From positions 224,340 to 288,339 of the forward strand of contig JAIMBJ010000001.1 in the NCBI GenBank assembly GCA_023511455.1: 64,000 nucleotides of DNA. The letters are read 5' to 3'. Positions 29,483 to 38,742 of the stretch are shown in pieces. The DNA is from Bacillota bacterium. Its GTDB lineage: Bacteria > Armatimonadota > HRBIN16. Within the stretch, counting starts at the first letter, position 1; every line of letters begins with the position of its first letter. The notes beneath the pieces were generated by a model, which worked only from the letters and a program-made list of their open reading frames with translations, searched no databases and had not been told where the DNA came from. The position numbers were made by a program, and so were the translations under genes.

Positions 29483-30502
29483 TTACCGCTGTAGCAACGG
29501 CGCGACATCTCGAAAGCCCACCAGGTGCTTGCGCTCCTCGTCGTACAGGTGCAGGTCTGCCACCGCCACCTGCAGGGCGTCCTTCAGCGTGAGGGTAGGC
29601 GCGTTTTGCAGGGCGGGTATCTCGCGATAGGCTTTCTCCAGAAGATAGTTGGGGATGCGCGGCGCGAGGTGATGCACGTGGTGGAAGCCGATGTTGCCCG
29701 ACAGCCACTGCAACACTCTGGGCAGGCGCAGATAGGAAGCTCCCTCCAGCCCCGCTTTGAGGAACTCCCAGCGCGGGTCACGCTCCCAGTAGCTGTCTTC
29801 GAACTGGTGTTGCACGTAGAAGAGGAAGATGCCGACGGCTCCTGCGACGAACTGGATGGGCAAATACACGAACCACAGCGTCTTCCAGCCGAACAGCGCG
29901 ACGATGGCGGCGATGTATGCCGCGATGCCGAGGTTGGTATACAGGATGCTTCGCAGCAGCGCAGGCCTGCGCCGCGAGACGCCCATGGGGATACGGTAGC
30001 CTATCATGAACAGGGCGAAGGGTCCCAGCAGATACAGCGTCAGTGGATGCCGAAAGAGACGATACCGCCACCGCTGCCACGGAGTGGCGTGCAGGTACTC
30101 CTGCACGGTCATGGTGTAGACATCTCCCGTGCCGCGTTTGTCCAGGTTACCGCTGGTGGAGTGATGTACCGCGTGGGTGTATTGCCATGCGGCATACGGC
30201 ACCATCGTAAGGATGCTCGAGAAGAAGCCCAGCACAGTGTTGGCAGCGCGTTTGAGGAAGAACGAGCCGTGTCCGGCATCGTGCTGCAGGATGAAGATGC
30301 GCACCAGAAACAGCCCGCCAAGTAGATTGAGAGGAATGGTCAACGCCCAGTGTGTTTCCAGTGCCCGACTGGAAAGGTAAAACAGCAGGAAGAAGGGAGG
30401 AAAGGTGTTCAGTATCTGAAGGATGCTACGCCACGTAATCGGTTTCGTATAGGGCTTCAACTGCGCCCCCAACTGCCTCAGGTCGTTCGAACTTGCTTGC
30501 AT
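29483..30502 (-). CDS. Membrane fatty acid desaturase
   Basis: A 339 aa integral membrane di-iron desaturase. The three histidine boxes are HDAGH (74-78), HAVHH (110-114) and HHVHH (near 276-280), with four membrane segments between them. It is closest in style to acyl-lipid (omega/delta-12 type) desaturases and probably adjusts membrane fluidity. No electron-donor gene is adjacent. Confidence 0.92.
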   Translation of the reverse strand: MQASSNDLRQLGAQLKPYTKPITWRSILQILNTFPPFFLLFYLSSRALETHWALTIPLNLLGGLFLVRIFILQHDAGHGSFFLKRAANTVLGFFSSILTMVPYAAWQYTHAVHHSTSGNLDKRGTGDVYTMTVQEYLHATPWQRWRYRLFRHPLTLYLLGPFALFMIGYRIPMGVSRRRPALLRSILYTNLGIAAYIAAIVALFGWKTLWFVYLPIQFVAGAVGIFLFYVQHQFEDSYWERDPRWEFLKAGLEGASYLRLPRVLQWLSGNIGFHHVHHLAPRIPNYLLEKAYREIPALQNAPTLTLKDALQVAVADLHLYDEERKHLVGFRDVAPLLQR

Positions 30503-30595
30503 TTGCTCCGCCTATGGTTTTTTGTGCTCGAAGGCTATTTATTCTGGCACATTCTGTGGGCGGAATGCAAGGGGTAAACGTGACGACGAGTCGGG

Positions 30596-30601
30596 TATAA
30601 T
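30596..30601 (+). promoter_or_regulatory. Candidate -10 element (TATAAT) of the pseudopilin gene
   Basis: A perfect TATAAT preceded by GGG lies 7 nt before the ATG at 30609, which would put the transcript start at or beside the start codon. No good -35 is seen. Confidence 0.45.
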
Positions 30602-30608
30602 CCTGAAC

Positions 30609-31295
30609 ATGCGCAGTTGGTTTCGTGCTTTCACCTTGATAGAAGTTCTGGTCGTGGTGGCGATTGTTGCCTTGCTGGCGGCAATCTTGCTGCCCGTCTT
30701 CGCGCAGGCGCGGGAAAGCGCACGCCAGAGTGTTTGCATACAGCACATGCGACAGGTGGGGCAGGCGCTCTGGATGTACCTGCAGGACTACGACGAACAC
30801 CTACCCGACCGGCGCGACCTGAAGCGGGCGCTGGGCTACCGTCCGTGGACGTCCTGGCCGCCGTCCGACCCGCGCTGTGGCTGGGCGGCAGTGGTGCTGG
30901 AGCCGTATGTGCGCAGCGTTGGGGTTTGGAGTTGTCCCAGCGTGAGCGGTAGCGTGATGGGCGAAGTGGTGCAGGTGAAGCAGGCGTTCGCGCCCGACCA
31001 GTTCACCCGATACTGGATGTGGCGGTTCGACCGCATCGACGTGCCGACGCCAGTGGACAACTTCTGGGGGAAGACGCCGGAACAGGCGCTTGCCGACCTG
31101 CGAGCGAACCCCAGCCCCTTCTACGGTCGTCCCGAGAGCTTAGCGGAGGTGGAGCTGATGGTCGACCCCTACTTTCCGCGCACCATCGCCACTGTTCCCG
31201 CCCAACTGCGGGGCAAATCGGTGCATCGCGGGGGGCGCAACCGTCTGTTTCTGGACGGGCACGTGAAGTGGCTGCGCGATATTCGGACGGAGTAG
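30609..31295 (+). CDS. Type II secretion/type IV pilus-like pseudopilin with H-X9-DG domain
   Basis: A 228 aa protein with a class III prepilin signal: short basic leader, cleavage before [17 protein letters not shown] with Glu5 kept. The residue before the cleavage site is Ala (FRA/F) instead of the usual Gly. The C-terminus has the H-X9-DG motif ([17 protein letters not shown]). This combination is very abundant in Planctomycetes, Lentisphaerae and Armatimonadota. The start at 30609 gives the normal 7-residue leader. Confidence 0.88.
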   Translation: MRSWFRAFTLIEVLVVVAIVALLAAILLPVFAQARESARQSVCIQHMRQVGQALWMYLQDYDEHLPDRRDLKRALGYRPWTSWPPSDPRCGWAAVVLEPYVRSVGVWSCPSVSGSVMGEVVQVKQAFAPDQFTRYWMWRFDRIDVPTPVDNFWGKTPEQALADLRANPSPFYGRPESLAEVELMVDPYFPRTIATVPAQLRGKSVHRGGRNRLFLDGHVKWLRDIRTE

Positions 31296-31299
31296 GACG

Positions 31300-31956
31300 C
31301 TATTCCCCAAAAGAGGGAAACTGGCTTGGGCGGGGTCGAGGAGTGCGCCAGAGCCAGTCCACGCGCAGGCGAAAGCCGGGCAGCTGCCTGCTTTCGTAAA
31401 TGCCTGTGTCATCCGGGGGAGCCAGTGCGAATCGTCCGTCTGGCTGAAGCTGATAAAACTCGGCTTCCTGCCGTTCCGGGTCTATTATCCAGTATTCACC
31501 GATGCCCGCCGCTTCGTATTCCGCGAACTTTTCTCTCCGGTCGCGAGCGCGGCTCTCTGCACTGGTCACTTCTATCACCAGGTCGATAGGGCTTTCGGCA
31601 AAGGTTTCCTGCAATCGTGCGGCGTTTTGTTTCCTGACGAAGAGGATGTCTGGTTCGCGCACTCGTATGTTGCCGTCGGGGAGGTGCAGTTTAAGAGGGA
31701 ACGGTGCGAAAAGCACAGTGCCACCATCGGTTCTTTGCGCCCACTCGTCCAGCAGGTCAGCCAGAAAGTGTACCAGTCGCTGGTGTGAACGCGATGCCGG
31801 GCTCAATACAATAACCTCCCCGCTTTTCCACTCTGCCCAAGTGTCTTCATCCAACCACTGCAAGAACTCGTCCACGGACATTTTCCCAGTGGTATGCGCT
31901 GCCGTTTCAGCGTTCGCCAACGCCCTCAGCCTCCTTCGCAGGTGAGACAATCCCAT
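31300..31956 (-). CDS. Uma2-family (DUF820) putative endonuclease
   Basis: A PD-(D/E)XK-fold protein of the Uma2 family, expanded in cyanobacteria and Armatimonadota. Visible motifs are VREPDILFV (catalytic Asp), the IDLVIEVTSAESRARDRREKFAEY block with the E-x-K-type residues and GIGEYWIIDPE. The ORF from 31956 gives 218 aa; a perfect minus-strand TATAAT (31960-31955) overlaps this ATG, so the real start may be lower, for example ATG 31881 (MSVDEFL), which gives a more typical 193 aa. Function of the family is not settled. Confidence 0.85.
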   Translation of the reverse strand: MGLSHLRRRLRALANAETAAHTTGKMSVDEFLQWLDEDTWAEWKSGEVIVLSPASRSHQRLVHFLADLLDEWAQRTDGGTVLFAPFPLKLHLPDGNIRVREPDILFVRKQNAARLQETFAESPIDLVIEVTSAESRARDRREKFAEYEAAGIGEYWIIDPERQEAEFYQLQPDGRFALAPPDDTGIYESRQLPGFRLRVDWLWRTPRPRPSQFPSFGE

Positions 31957-31996
31957 TATACCATGTCGTCAGCATGGGAATATGGTGAGACAATCC
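31941..31996. repeat. Short direct repeat in the Uma2/ilvD gap
   Basis: GGTGAGACAATCC occurs at 31941-31953 and again at 31984-31996, 43 nt apart, between the divergent Uma2 and ilvD genes. It could be a pair of regulator sites or chance. Confidence 0.4.
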
Positions 31997-32051
31997 GCCT
32001 ACGTTTGTGGTATCCTTTATCTACCCTAAAAAATCGAGCGAGGTGAACCGT

Positions 32052-33737
32052 ATGCGCAGTGACACGATTAAGAAGGGTTTCGACCGCGCCCCGCATCGCG
32101 CGCTGCTGAAGGCGACTGGTGTGCGCGACGAGGATATGGATAAGCCTTTCATTGCCGTGTGCAACTCCTTCGTGGAGATTGTGCCGGGGCACGTACACCT
32201 GAACAAGGTGGGCGAAATCGTGAAGCAGGCGGTTCGCGAAGCAGGCGGCGTGCCCTTCGAGTTCAACACCATCGGCGTGGACGACGGCATCGCCATGGGA
32301 CACTTGGGCATGAAGTATTCGCTGCCCAGCCGCGAGCTCATCGCCGACTCGGTCGAGACAATGATACGGGCGCACTGCTTCGACGGCATGATTTGCATTC
32401 CCAACTGCGATAAGATTGTGCCGGGGATGCTGATGGCAGCCATGCGCTTGAACATTCCGACCGTGTTCGTCTCGGGCGGACCGATGGCAGCGGGAAAGAC
32501 CCCCGACGGAAGGGTGGTAGACCTGATTTCGGTGTTCGAAGGCGTCGGTGCGTACAAAGCGGGCAAGATTAGCGAACGTGACCTGAAGATTCTGGAAGAC
32601 TTCGGTTGCCCGACGTGCGGCTCGTGTTCGGGCATGTTTACCGCCAACTCGATGAACTGCCTGAGCGAGGCGCTGGGCATGGCATTACCCGGCAACGGCA
32701 CTATTCTCGCAGGCACACGAGACAACCTCAATCCCGCACGGGTGGAGCTATTCCGCAGGGCGGCGTTTGCGCTGATGGAGCTCATCCGACGCGACATCAA
32801 GCCGCGCGACATCGTCACACGGGAGAGTATCGACAACGCCTTTGTGCTGGACATGGCGATGGGTGGATCGACGAATACCATACTGCACACGCTGGCCATC
32901 GCACATGAGGCAGGCATCGACTACGACCTGAACCGCATCAACGAACTGTCCAGACGCACTCCCAACATCTGTAAGGTCGCACCCAGCAGCCATTACCACA
33001 TCGAGGACGTCGATCGCGCCGGGGGCATCAGTGCGATACTGAAGGAGCTAACCCGCATCGACGGTTTGTTACATACTGACTGCCTGACCGTGACTGGCAA
33101 GACGCTGGGCGAGAACATCGCCGACGCGCGGATTCGAGATCCCGAATGCATCCGTCCCGTCGAACGGGCATATTCGCAAACAGGTGGGATAACGGTGCTG
33201 TTCGGCAACCTTGCCCCAGAGGGAGCGGTGGTGAAGACAGCAGGGGTTGACCCGAAGACGCTGGTGTTTGAAGGTCCGGCGGTCATCTTCGAAAGTCAGG
33301 AAGAGGCCTGCGAAGGCATTTTGAACGGTAAGGTCAAGCCGGGTGATGTGGTGGTAATACGCTACGAGGGTCCCAAGGGCGGTCCAGGCATGCAGGAGAT
33401 GCTCGCTCCGACCAGCTATATCATGGGGCAGGGGCTCGGCGACAAGGTTGCGCTGATTACTGACGGACGTTTCTCTGGGGGCACGCGGGGGGCGTGCATC
33501 GGGCACATCTCTCCCGAGGCGGCGGAGGGAGGACCCATCGCGTTTTTGCATCCAGGCGACATCATCTCCATCAACATCCCGGAGGGACGACTGGAGGTCA
33601 AGGTCAGCGAAGAGGAGCTGGCGCGCCGCCGGCAAAACTGGAAGCCCTTGAAGCGCGAGGTGCCCGAAGGCTGGCTGCGCCGTTACGCCGCGATGGCAAC
33701 CAGCGCAAGCACAGGGGCAGTTCTGCGATTGCCCTGA
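32052..33737 (+). CDS. ilvD: Dihydroxy-acid dehydratase
   Basis: Dehydrates dihydroxyisovalerate and dihydroxymethylvalerate, the step after IlvC. The 561 aa protein has the Fe-S ligand cysteines in CNSFVE, CIPNCDK and [19 protein letters not shown], and the C-terminal [22 protein letters not shown] signature. Three cysteines in these positions fit the [2Fe-2S] or [4Fe-4S] type. ATG 32052 follows GAGGTG by 7 nt. It is not in the ilv-leu operon and has no T-box of its own that I can see. Confidence 0.96.
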   Translation: MRSDTIKKGFDRAPHRALLKATGVRDEDMDKPFIAVCNSFVEIVPGHVHLNKVGEIVKQAVREAGGVPFEFNTIGVDDGIAMGHLGMKYSLPSRELIADSVETMIRAHCFDGMICIPNCDKIVPGMLMAAMRLNIPTVFVSGGPMAAGKTPDGRVVDLISVFEGVGAYKAGKISERDLKILEDFGCPTCGSCSGMFTANSMNCLSEALGMALPGNGTILAGTRDNLNPARVELFRRAAFALMELIRRDIKPRDIVTRESIDNAFVLDMAMGGSTNTILHTLAIAHEAGIDYDLNRINELSRRTPNICKVAPSSHYHIEDVDRAGGISAILKELTRIDGLLHTDCLTVTGKTLGENIADARIRDPECIRPVERAYSQTGGITVLFGNLAPEGAVVKTAGVDPKTLVFEGPAVIFESQEEACEGILNGKVKPGDVVVIRYEGPKGGPGMQEMLAPTSYIMGQGLGDKVALITDGRFSGGTRGACIGHISPEAAEGGPIAFLHPGDIISINIPEGRLEVKVSEEELARRRQNWKPLKREVPEGWLRRYAAMATSASTGAVLRLP

Positions 33738-33779
33738 AATCCATTGAACGCCGGAAGGCGAACCTTGTGATGGACTGAA

Positions 33780-33808
33780 TCCCCGCCCGACGTGCCCGCG
33801 GGCGGGGA
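33780..33808. terminator. Hairpin between convergent ilvD and cytochrome genes
   Basis: GC-rich inverted repeat (TCCCCGCCCG and CGGGCGGGGA around a 9 nt loop), 42 nt after ilvD. No T run follows on either strand, so it may act with other factors as a bidirectional terminator. Confidence 0.5.
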
Positions 33809-33818
33809 GAAGTTTACG

Positions 33819-33843
33819 GCTCGGCAGCAGCCTCGCCCCCCAG
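33819..33843. repeat. Dispersed 25 nt repeat, copy 2
   Basis: Second copy of the motif at 5167-5191 (21 of 25 identical), here between the hairpin and the 3' end of the cytochrome gene. Confidence 0.5.
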
Positions 33844-33852
33844 AAGTGTGAG

Positions 33853-35355
33853 TTATTTCACCGCCATTGTCGCCTTCATCTGCGCCTGGCGGGCGTAGTC
33901 CATCGCCTCGTTCAGCTCTTTCATCACCTCTTCGGGATTGTGGAAGCCCATGCTGTTTTCAGAGACCACGAGGTTCTCCCAGCGCACGTGCGCCAGCTGG
34001 TGCAGGCGCACCGCTTCCTTCAGGGCGTTCTCATCCACAGTTTTGCCCGCTTCTTTCGCGCTCTTCGCGGCGGCGATGGCGTCAATGCTGTCACTGAGTG
34101 CCTGCTGCACGCGCTTTTGCGCCTCGTTGACGTGCCGCTGGACACGCAGCACTTGCTGGCGCAGCTGCTGTGGTGAGACCGTGTGGCATTGTCCACATGG
34201 ATATGCGCCCAGCTTTTCGCCCTTGATGTATTTGTCGATGTAGCGCAACGGCGAAACCGCCCAGTGCGAGGTGAGCCAGCGTCCGTCCACGTTCACTTTG
34301 GGCATGTGGCACGTGACGCAGGAGGCACCAGCCCGTTCATACTTGCTCTCCCAGAAAGTCTCCGTTTCGGGATGCTGGCTCTTGATCAGCGGCTCCTTGA
34401 TAATCTCATGAATCCAGTCCTGCTGGTAGTTATGCCTCTTCGCGTAGTATTCATCCAGGTCGCGTGCCTTGCGCCAGCTGAAATCGAAGCGTGTCTTCTT
34501 GTCGGCTCCGGGTCCGCAAACGTATTCCACATGGCATTGTGCGCACAGGAGAATCTCCTGTTGTTGCCTGTCCGCTTTGGCGAAGCTTTTGACGTTGCGC
34601 TCCTTCCAGTAGGGGTTCACACCGTCGCGGGCGATGGCGTTGATGAGTCCCTTGTTGATAATTTGCAGTTGCGCGGAGTGCGGGTTGTGGCAGTGCACAC
34701 AGGACATGCCGTAATCCTGCATCTCTTGCGGGATTCGTTTGATGGCTTCCTGCCACTTGGCAACCACATCACCATCAGTAGTCAGCTCGACTCCTTTCCA
34801 CTCTTTGCCCCAGTAGTAGGCGACCTGTGTGGATTTGCAGTTGAGACACGCCACATTTTTGCCGCGCTTGATATCGATGTGGTCGCGCAGGATGTATCGG
34901 TGCGAGCGGTCTTCGTTATACTCTCTGGTGAAGCCATGTCCCGCAACGATTTTGTTGTACAGTGGGAAATCGTTGGTCTTCGGATGTTCTGTGGGGTCTT
35001 TGGGCGTGCCGCCGAACTCGCCTGGTGTGCCGGGTTCACTCATCAAGAAAGTTTCGTGCTGAAACTTATGGCATGACCCGCACGTCTCTGTTCGGAAGTC
35101 CACGACGGGTAGTACTGCAGTGGGGTCATCCGCATTCTGATGCTCTAAGGCGTTGGGGTGGCACTGCGAGCAGGCAAGCCCCGCGTGGGCGTGCTGTTTC
35201 ATGATGTCGACTACCTCGCTGTGACAGTCCGCACACTGTTCCTTTGCCTGCACCGAGTTAGCCATTGTGGCTTCAGGCTGCACCCGTGCAGCGACTGCCC
35301 AGGCGATAGCGACCATCATCGTCGTGGAGAACAGCATCCATCGTGTCTTTCGCAT
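33853..35355 (-). CDS. Octahaem cytochrome c nitrite reductase-like protein (ONR type)
   Basis: A 500 aa exported multihaem cytochrome (signal peptide about 1-33). There are eight haem motifs: CADCH 41, CSQCH 62, CGSCH 92, CLNCK 170, CVHCH 219, CAQCH 271, CVTCH 346, CGQCH 387. The fourth is CXXCK, as at the catalytic haem of octahaem nitrite reductase; pentahaem NrfA has CXXCK first among five and octahaem tetrathionate reductase has it at haem 2. Tyr278 and Cys280 (HVEYVC) match the Tyr-X-Cys pair that is cross-linked in the Thioalkalivibrio enzyme, and His328 (KSQHPE) fits the active-site His. Expected reaction is six-electron reduction of nitrite to ammonia. AGGGAGG precedes the ATG. No electron-donor gene is adjacent. 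Confidence 0.88.
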   Translation of the reverse strand: MRKTRWMLFSTTMMVAIAWAVAARVQPEATMANSVQAKEQCADCHSEVVDIMKQHAHAGLACSQCHPNALEHQNADDPTAVLPVVDFRTETCGSCHKFQHETFLMSEPGTPGEFGGTPKDPTEHPKTNDFPLYNKIVAGHGFTREYNEDRSHRYILRDHIDIKRGKNVACLNCKSTQVAYYWGKEWKGVELTTDGDVVAKWQEAIKRIPQEMQDYGMSCVHCHNPHSAQLQIINKGLINAIARDGVNPYWKERNVKSFAKADRQQQEILLCAQCHVEYVCGPGADKKTRFDFSWRKARDLDEYYAKRHNYQQDWIHEIIKEPLIKSQHPETETFWESKYERAGASCVTCHMPKVNVDGRWLTSHWAVSPLRYIDKYIKGEKLGAYPCGQCHTVSPQQLRQQVLRVQRHVNEAQKRVQQALSDSIDAIAAAKSAKEAGKTVDENALKEAVRLHQLAHVRWENLVVSENSMGFHNPEEVMKELNEAMDYARQAQMKATMAVK

Positions 35356-35494
35356 GGTGATACCTCCCTGTGTGGTCTCCTGATGTAATTTCGGTTCAAA
35401 AGACCCAAAACTCCTCTTTTAGTGAAGCTATCGCCCCTTCCGACACCTACAATATAACACATCTATTCACTAAATTCAACCTCAACATCCAATT

Positions 35495-35524
35495 TTGGAC
35501 GGATTTCGGCTGGCATGGTATAAT
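35495..35524 (+). promoter_or_regulatory. Promoter of lgt
   Basis: TTGGAC (35495-35500) and a perfect TATAAT (35519-35524) with an 18 nt spacer, 37 nt before the lgt ATG. It lies in the divergent gap with the cytochrome gene. Confidence 0.7.
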
Positions 35525-35560
35525 CCCAATAGTTGGTTTGCATGGAGTGGAACGGCGCTG

Positions 35561-36328
35561 ATGCACCCGATTCTGTGGCAGGTGGGTGGTTTTCAAATCC
35601 GCTCTTACGGTGTGATGATTGCACTGGGGTTCGCGCTCGCGGTATGGTGGAGTATGCGGGTGGCGCCCCGATATGGCATTGATGCGGAGCAGATTTTGGA
35701 CTTCGTGCTGCTGACCGCGCTGGCAGGGGCGATTGGGGCGCGTTTGGTGTACATCATGCTGGACTGGGACAGCTTTGCCCGTGAGCCGCTCCATGCACTG
35801 TACTTCTGGGAAGGCGGTTTGTCGTTTCATGGCGGAGTCATCGGGGGAGGCCTGGCGGTAGCGTTCATCGCCCGGCGCAAGGGCATTCCGTTTCTGCGGG
35901 TCGCCGACGTGCTGGCGCCAGGCGTCGCGCTGGCGTATGCGGTGGGGCGCATCGGTTGTTTTCTGGGGGGCTGTTGCTACGGCGTGCCCACCGACCTGCC
36001 GTGGGCGTGTTCCTTTCAGGACCCCTTCAACCCGCACGTGCATACGCCGCCGAGCCACCCCACGCAGTTGTATGCCTCGGCGAGTAACCTGCTGATTTTC
36101 TTGCTGCTGGCGCGAATGCAGAAACCGCCTCATCCCACCGGCAAAGTGTTCTGGGCGTACGTGACCCTGTATGGGCTGTACCGCTTTGTGGTGGAGTTCT
36201 GGCGCGTCGGGGCGACGTCCACCGTCTGGCTGCTGGGGCTATCCGAAGCGCAGTGGATGAGCATCGGCATGGTGCTGGTCGGCGGGTGGATGTGGTGGAG
36301 AAGCCGTTCGCGGAGCGGAACTTCGTGA
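35561..36328 (+). CDS. lgt: Prolipoprotein diacylglyceryl transferase
   Basis: Inner-membrane enzyme adding diacylglyceryl to the lipobox cysteine of prolipoproteins. The 255 aa protein has seven hydrophobic segments, GGLSFHGGVIGG, the Lgt signature AVGRIGCFLGGCCYG and HPTQLYAS. The start at 35561 (MHPILWQ) is the usual family start; the longer frame lies upstream of the predicted transcription start. The next gene (rluD) starts 16 nt later. Confidence 0.94.
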   Translation: MHPILWQVGGFQIRSYGVMIALGFALAVWWSMRVAPRYGIDAEQILDFVLLTALAGAIGARLVYIMLDWDSFAREPLHALYFWEGGLSFHGGVIGGGLAVAFIARRKGIPFLRVADVLAPGVALAYAVGRIGCFLGGCCYGVPTDLPWACSFQDPFNPHVHTPPSHPTQLYASASNLLIFLLLARMQKPPHPTGKVFWAYVTLYGLYRFVVEFWRVGATSTVWLLGLSEAQWMSIGMVLVGGWMWWRSRSRSGTS

Positions 36329-36334
36329 TATAAT
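36329..36334 (+). promoter_or_regulatory. Possible -10 element between lgt and rluD
   Basis: TATAAT starts at the nucleotide after the lgt stop and lies 9 nt before the rluD ATG. There is no good -35. It could give a leaderless rluD message. Confidence 0.3.
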
Positions 36335-36343
36335 GCAGTTGGG

Positions 36344-37351
36344 ATGGAGGCATCGTCCAATTCACTGTTGTATCACGCCACTTCTACTGAGGAAGGCGTT
36401 CGGCTGGACGTGTTTCTGGCGCAACGCCTGCCCGATGTATCGCGCGCACAGATACAGCGGTGGATTGAGGCGGGCTACGTGGAGCTGAACGGCAAGATTG
36501 CGAGGCCCAATATGCGCCTGAAGGCAGGGGATGAAGTGTATCTGGAGCCTCCCACGCCTCCGCCGGTAGAGCCGCAACCCGAAGCCATCCCCCTGCAGGT
36601 GCTTTACGAGGACGAGCATCTCGCGGTGGTGAACAAGCCGCGGGGTATGGTGACACATCCCGCGCCCGGCGCAGAGAACGGGACGTTGGTGAATGCCGCT
36701 CTGGCGCGTTTCGGGAGCCTGTCTACGATTGGCGCACCGGAGCGACCCGGTATCGTGCACCGGCTGGACAAAGATACCACCGGCTTAATCCTGATTGCCC
36801 GTACCGACCTTGCCCATCGTGCGCTTGCCGAGCAGATTCAGCAGAGACTGGTCGAGCGTCGTTATCTTGCGCTGGTGTGGGGTGTGCCGCGATTCCAGCG
36901 CGCGCTGGTAGATGCTCCCATCGGACGCAGTGAGAGCGACCGCACCCGCATGAGCGTGAAGGCACCACTGCATGACCCCAGTGCCCGTCCCGCCGTGACG
37001 GAGTTCGCACTCCTCGAAAGTCTGGGAGTATGCGCCCTGCTGGAGGCGCGATTACATACCGGCAGAACCCATCAGGTGCGCGTGCACGCGGCGTATGCGG
37101 GGCATCCGGTGGTGGGAGACCCCGTTTATGGCGCGGGGCGTTCCGCCACACAGTACGGTTGGAGAAAGGCAGATGCCCGTTCGCTGGAGGAACTGATCGG
37201 GCGGATGGGTGGGCAGGCACTGCACGCTTACCGCCTGACCTTTGCCCATCCGGTGACGCGGCAGGAGATGACCTTCACTTGTGAACCACCCGAAGATATG
37301 CAGGCGATTATCGAATGGCTGAGAGGGAAAAAGGAGGATGCACGTGAGTAA
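36344..37351 (+). CDS. rluD: 23S rRNA pseudouridine synthase, RluD type
   Basis: A 335 aa RluA-family enzyme: N-terminal S4 RNA-binding domain (about 18-75), then the catalytic domain with NKPRGMVTHPAPG and the active-site Asp142 in HRLDKDTTG, and LHTGRTHQVRVH. The S4 domain and length indicate RluD rather than RluA; exact target positions cannot be proven from sequence. The start is uncertain by a few codons. Confidence 0.92.
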   Translation: MEASSNSLLYHATSTEEGVRLDVFLAQRLPDVSRAQIQRWIEAGYVELNGKIARPNMRLKAGDEVYLEPPTPPPVEPQPEAIPLQVLYEDEHLAVVNKPRGMVTHPAPGAENGTLVNAALARFGSLSTIGAPERPGIVHRLDKDTTGLILIARTDLAHRALAEQIQQRLVERRYLALVWGVPRFQRALVDAPIGRSESDRTRMSVKAPLHDPSARPAVTEFALLESLGVCALLEARLHTGRTHQVRVHAAYAGHPVVGDPVYGAGRSATQYGWRKADARSLEELIGRMGGQALHAYRLTFAHPVTRQEMTFTCEPPEDMQAIIEWLRGKKEDARE

Positions 37352-37964
37352 TCTGCATGTGGTGAACCATCCGCTGGCACAGCATCTGTTGACCCAACTG
37401 CGTAATAGGCACACTCCTCCCGAAGTCTTCCGTTCCCTGACCCGCAAGCTGACCACCATACTCGTCATCGAAGCCACCCGCGACCTTCCCACCGAAAGCG
37501 TCACGGTGGAAACGCCACTAGAGGAAGCGCAGGGCACGGTGCTGGCGGCGAAGCTGGTGGTCGTACCTATCCTGCGGGCGGGGCTGGGAATGCTGGAAGC
37601 AGTAGCCGACCTCTTTCCCGACGTATCAGTGGGCTACATCGGCATGGAGCGTGACCATACCACCGCTATTGCCAACTCCTACTACCTGAAACTGCCGCCA
37701 GTGGAGGGTCGCACGGTCTTGCTCATCGACCCCATGCTGGCGACAGGCGGTTCGGTGGACCAGGCGCTGGCGGCGATACGCAGTCGCGGCGCGGGCAGGA
37801 TGGTTTTGATATGCGTTGTGGCGGCGCCAGAGGGAGTCGACCGCATCTACCGCAACCATCCGGACGTGCCCATCTATACCGCTGCGCTGGACCGGGAACT
37901 CAACGCTGCCAAATACATCTTGCCCGGCATCGGCGACTTCGGAGACAGGCTGTATGGGACGTGA
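37344..37964 (+). CDS. upp: Uracil phosphoribosyltransferase
   Basis: Salvage of uracil to UMP with PRPP. The 206 aa protein has VVPILRAGLGM, the PRPP loop LLIDPMLATGGS and the C-terminal uracil-binding AKYILPGIGDFGDRLYGT. The GGAGG site directly abuts the ATG at 37338, so GTG 37344 (6 nt spacing) is the likely start. It overlaps rluD by 8 nt. Confidence 0.95.
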   Translation: MSNLHVVNHPLAQHLLTQLRNRHTPPEVFRSLTRKLTTILVIEATRDLPTESVTVETPLEEAQGTVLAAKLVVVPILRAGLGMLEAVADLFPDVSVGYIGMERDHTTAIANSYYLKLPPVEGRTVLLIDPMLATGGSVDQALAAIRSRGAGRMVLICVVAAPEGVDRIYRNHPDVPIYTAALDRELNAAKYILPGIGDFGDRLYGT

Positions 37965-37990
37965 CTTTGCGTCGTCTAAAGCCTGCGGCT

Positions 37991-38011
37991 AAATGATTTT
38001 TTCGAATATCC
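37991..38011 (+). terminator. Weak terminator-like signal after upp
   Basis: A very short stem (AGCC TGC GGCT, about 37978-37990) just before a run of six T within AAATGATTTTTTCG. Weak by itself, but correctly placed before the MarR promoter. Confidence 0.3.
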
Positions 38012-38023
38012 CCGCTCGAAAGC

Positions 38024-38053
38024 TTGACAAAATAACGCGTGGTCTCCTATAAT
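38024..38053 (+). promoter_or_regulatory. Promoter of the MarR-protoglobin pair
   Basis: Consensus TTGACA (38024-38029) and TATAAT (38048-38053), 18 nt spacer. The start near 38060 leaves only about 12 nt before the ATG. Confidence 0.85.
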
Positions 38054-38063
38054 TATTTAGGAG
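38044..38063. promoter_or_regulatory. Palindromic operator candidate over the -10 box
   Basis: CTCCTA and TAGGAG flank an AT-rich 8 nt centre, giving a 20 bp palindrome that covers the -10 box, the transcription start and part of the ribosome site. Size and place fit a MarR dimer operator and suggest autorepression. Confidence 0.65.
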
Positions 38064-38071
38064 TACGAAAT

Positions 38072-38689
38072 ATGTCGGCCTTTAATCCAAGACATCGAGA
38101 CACCCTTGCGGGGCAGATTAGTATAGCACTGTATCGCATTAGCCAGGCGATGGGTTTTCTGCTCCGCGAGCGAGGGCTGCAGCTGGACCTGACGCCCGCG
38201 CAGATACAGGCGTTGCTCTTTCTGAAATACGCGCGTCCTGGGGTGCGAACAATAGGCGGTCTGAGCGAGCGGTTGAAGGTCGCCTATGCAACGTCCAGCA
38301 GTGTTGCGGACGCTCTCGAACGCAAAGGCTTGCTAAAGCGCAGTGTTGTGCCGGAGGACCTGCGGGTGGTTAAGCTGGCGTTGACCCCCGCAGGTGAGGA
38401 GCGGGTAGCACAGGTTGAGGGCGTGCTGGATGTGATTGAGGCAGCAGTGAACCACCTGCCAGAGGAGGAGCAATCATCTTTGGCACACGCACTGAAGATA
38501 ATCGTCCGTGAGTTGCACGGCGCTGGTTATGTTCGTGTGTACGAAATGTGTCGGGGATGCCAGTTCTTCCGGAAGGATGCTCATCCCGAGAATCCGCAGG
38601 AGCCCCATCACTGCGCGTTCATGGATGCGCCCCTGCGCGAGGCGGACACCTATCTGGAATGTCCGGAGTTTGCACCAGCAAACGAGTAA
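38072..38689 (+). CDS. MarR-family regulator with C-terminal four-cysteine motif
   Basis: A 205 aa regulator. The winged-helix domain spans about 10-145 (LDLTPAQIQALLFLK, recognition region LKVAYATSSSVADALERKGLL, wing with RVVKLALTPAGEE). An extension carries CX2CX17CX15C (Cys160, 163, 181, 197) with paired histidines before the third Cys (EPHHC) and a CPEF end, which fits an Fe-S cluster or zinc site. That makes a redox- or gas-sensing role plausible. ATG 38072 follows AGGAG by 8 nt. It is 53 nt before the protoglobin gene on the same strand. Confidence 0.85.
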   Translation: MSAFNPRHRDTLAGQISIALYRISQAMGFLLRERGLQLDLTPAQIQALLFLKYARPGVRTIGGLSERLKVAYATSSSVADALERKGLLKRSVVPEDLRVVKLALTPAGEERVAQVEGVLDVIEAAVNHLPEEEQSSLAHALKIIVRELHGAGYVRVYEMCRGCQFFRKDAHPENPQEPHHCAFMDAPLREADTYLECPEFAPANE

Positions 38690-38742
38690 GGCGGAAAGCG
38701 CGTGTGCGCTTGACGACATAACATCACAAGGAGGGAGGATGA

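Noticed and set aside
35447..36133. 228-codon minus-strand ORF
   Set aside because: Shadow of lgt, which has the full family signature and its own promoter.
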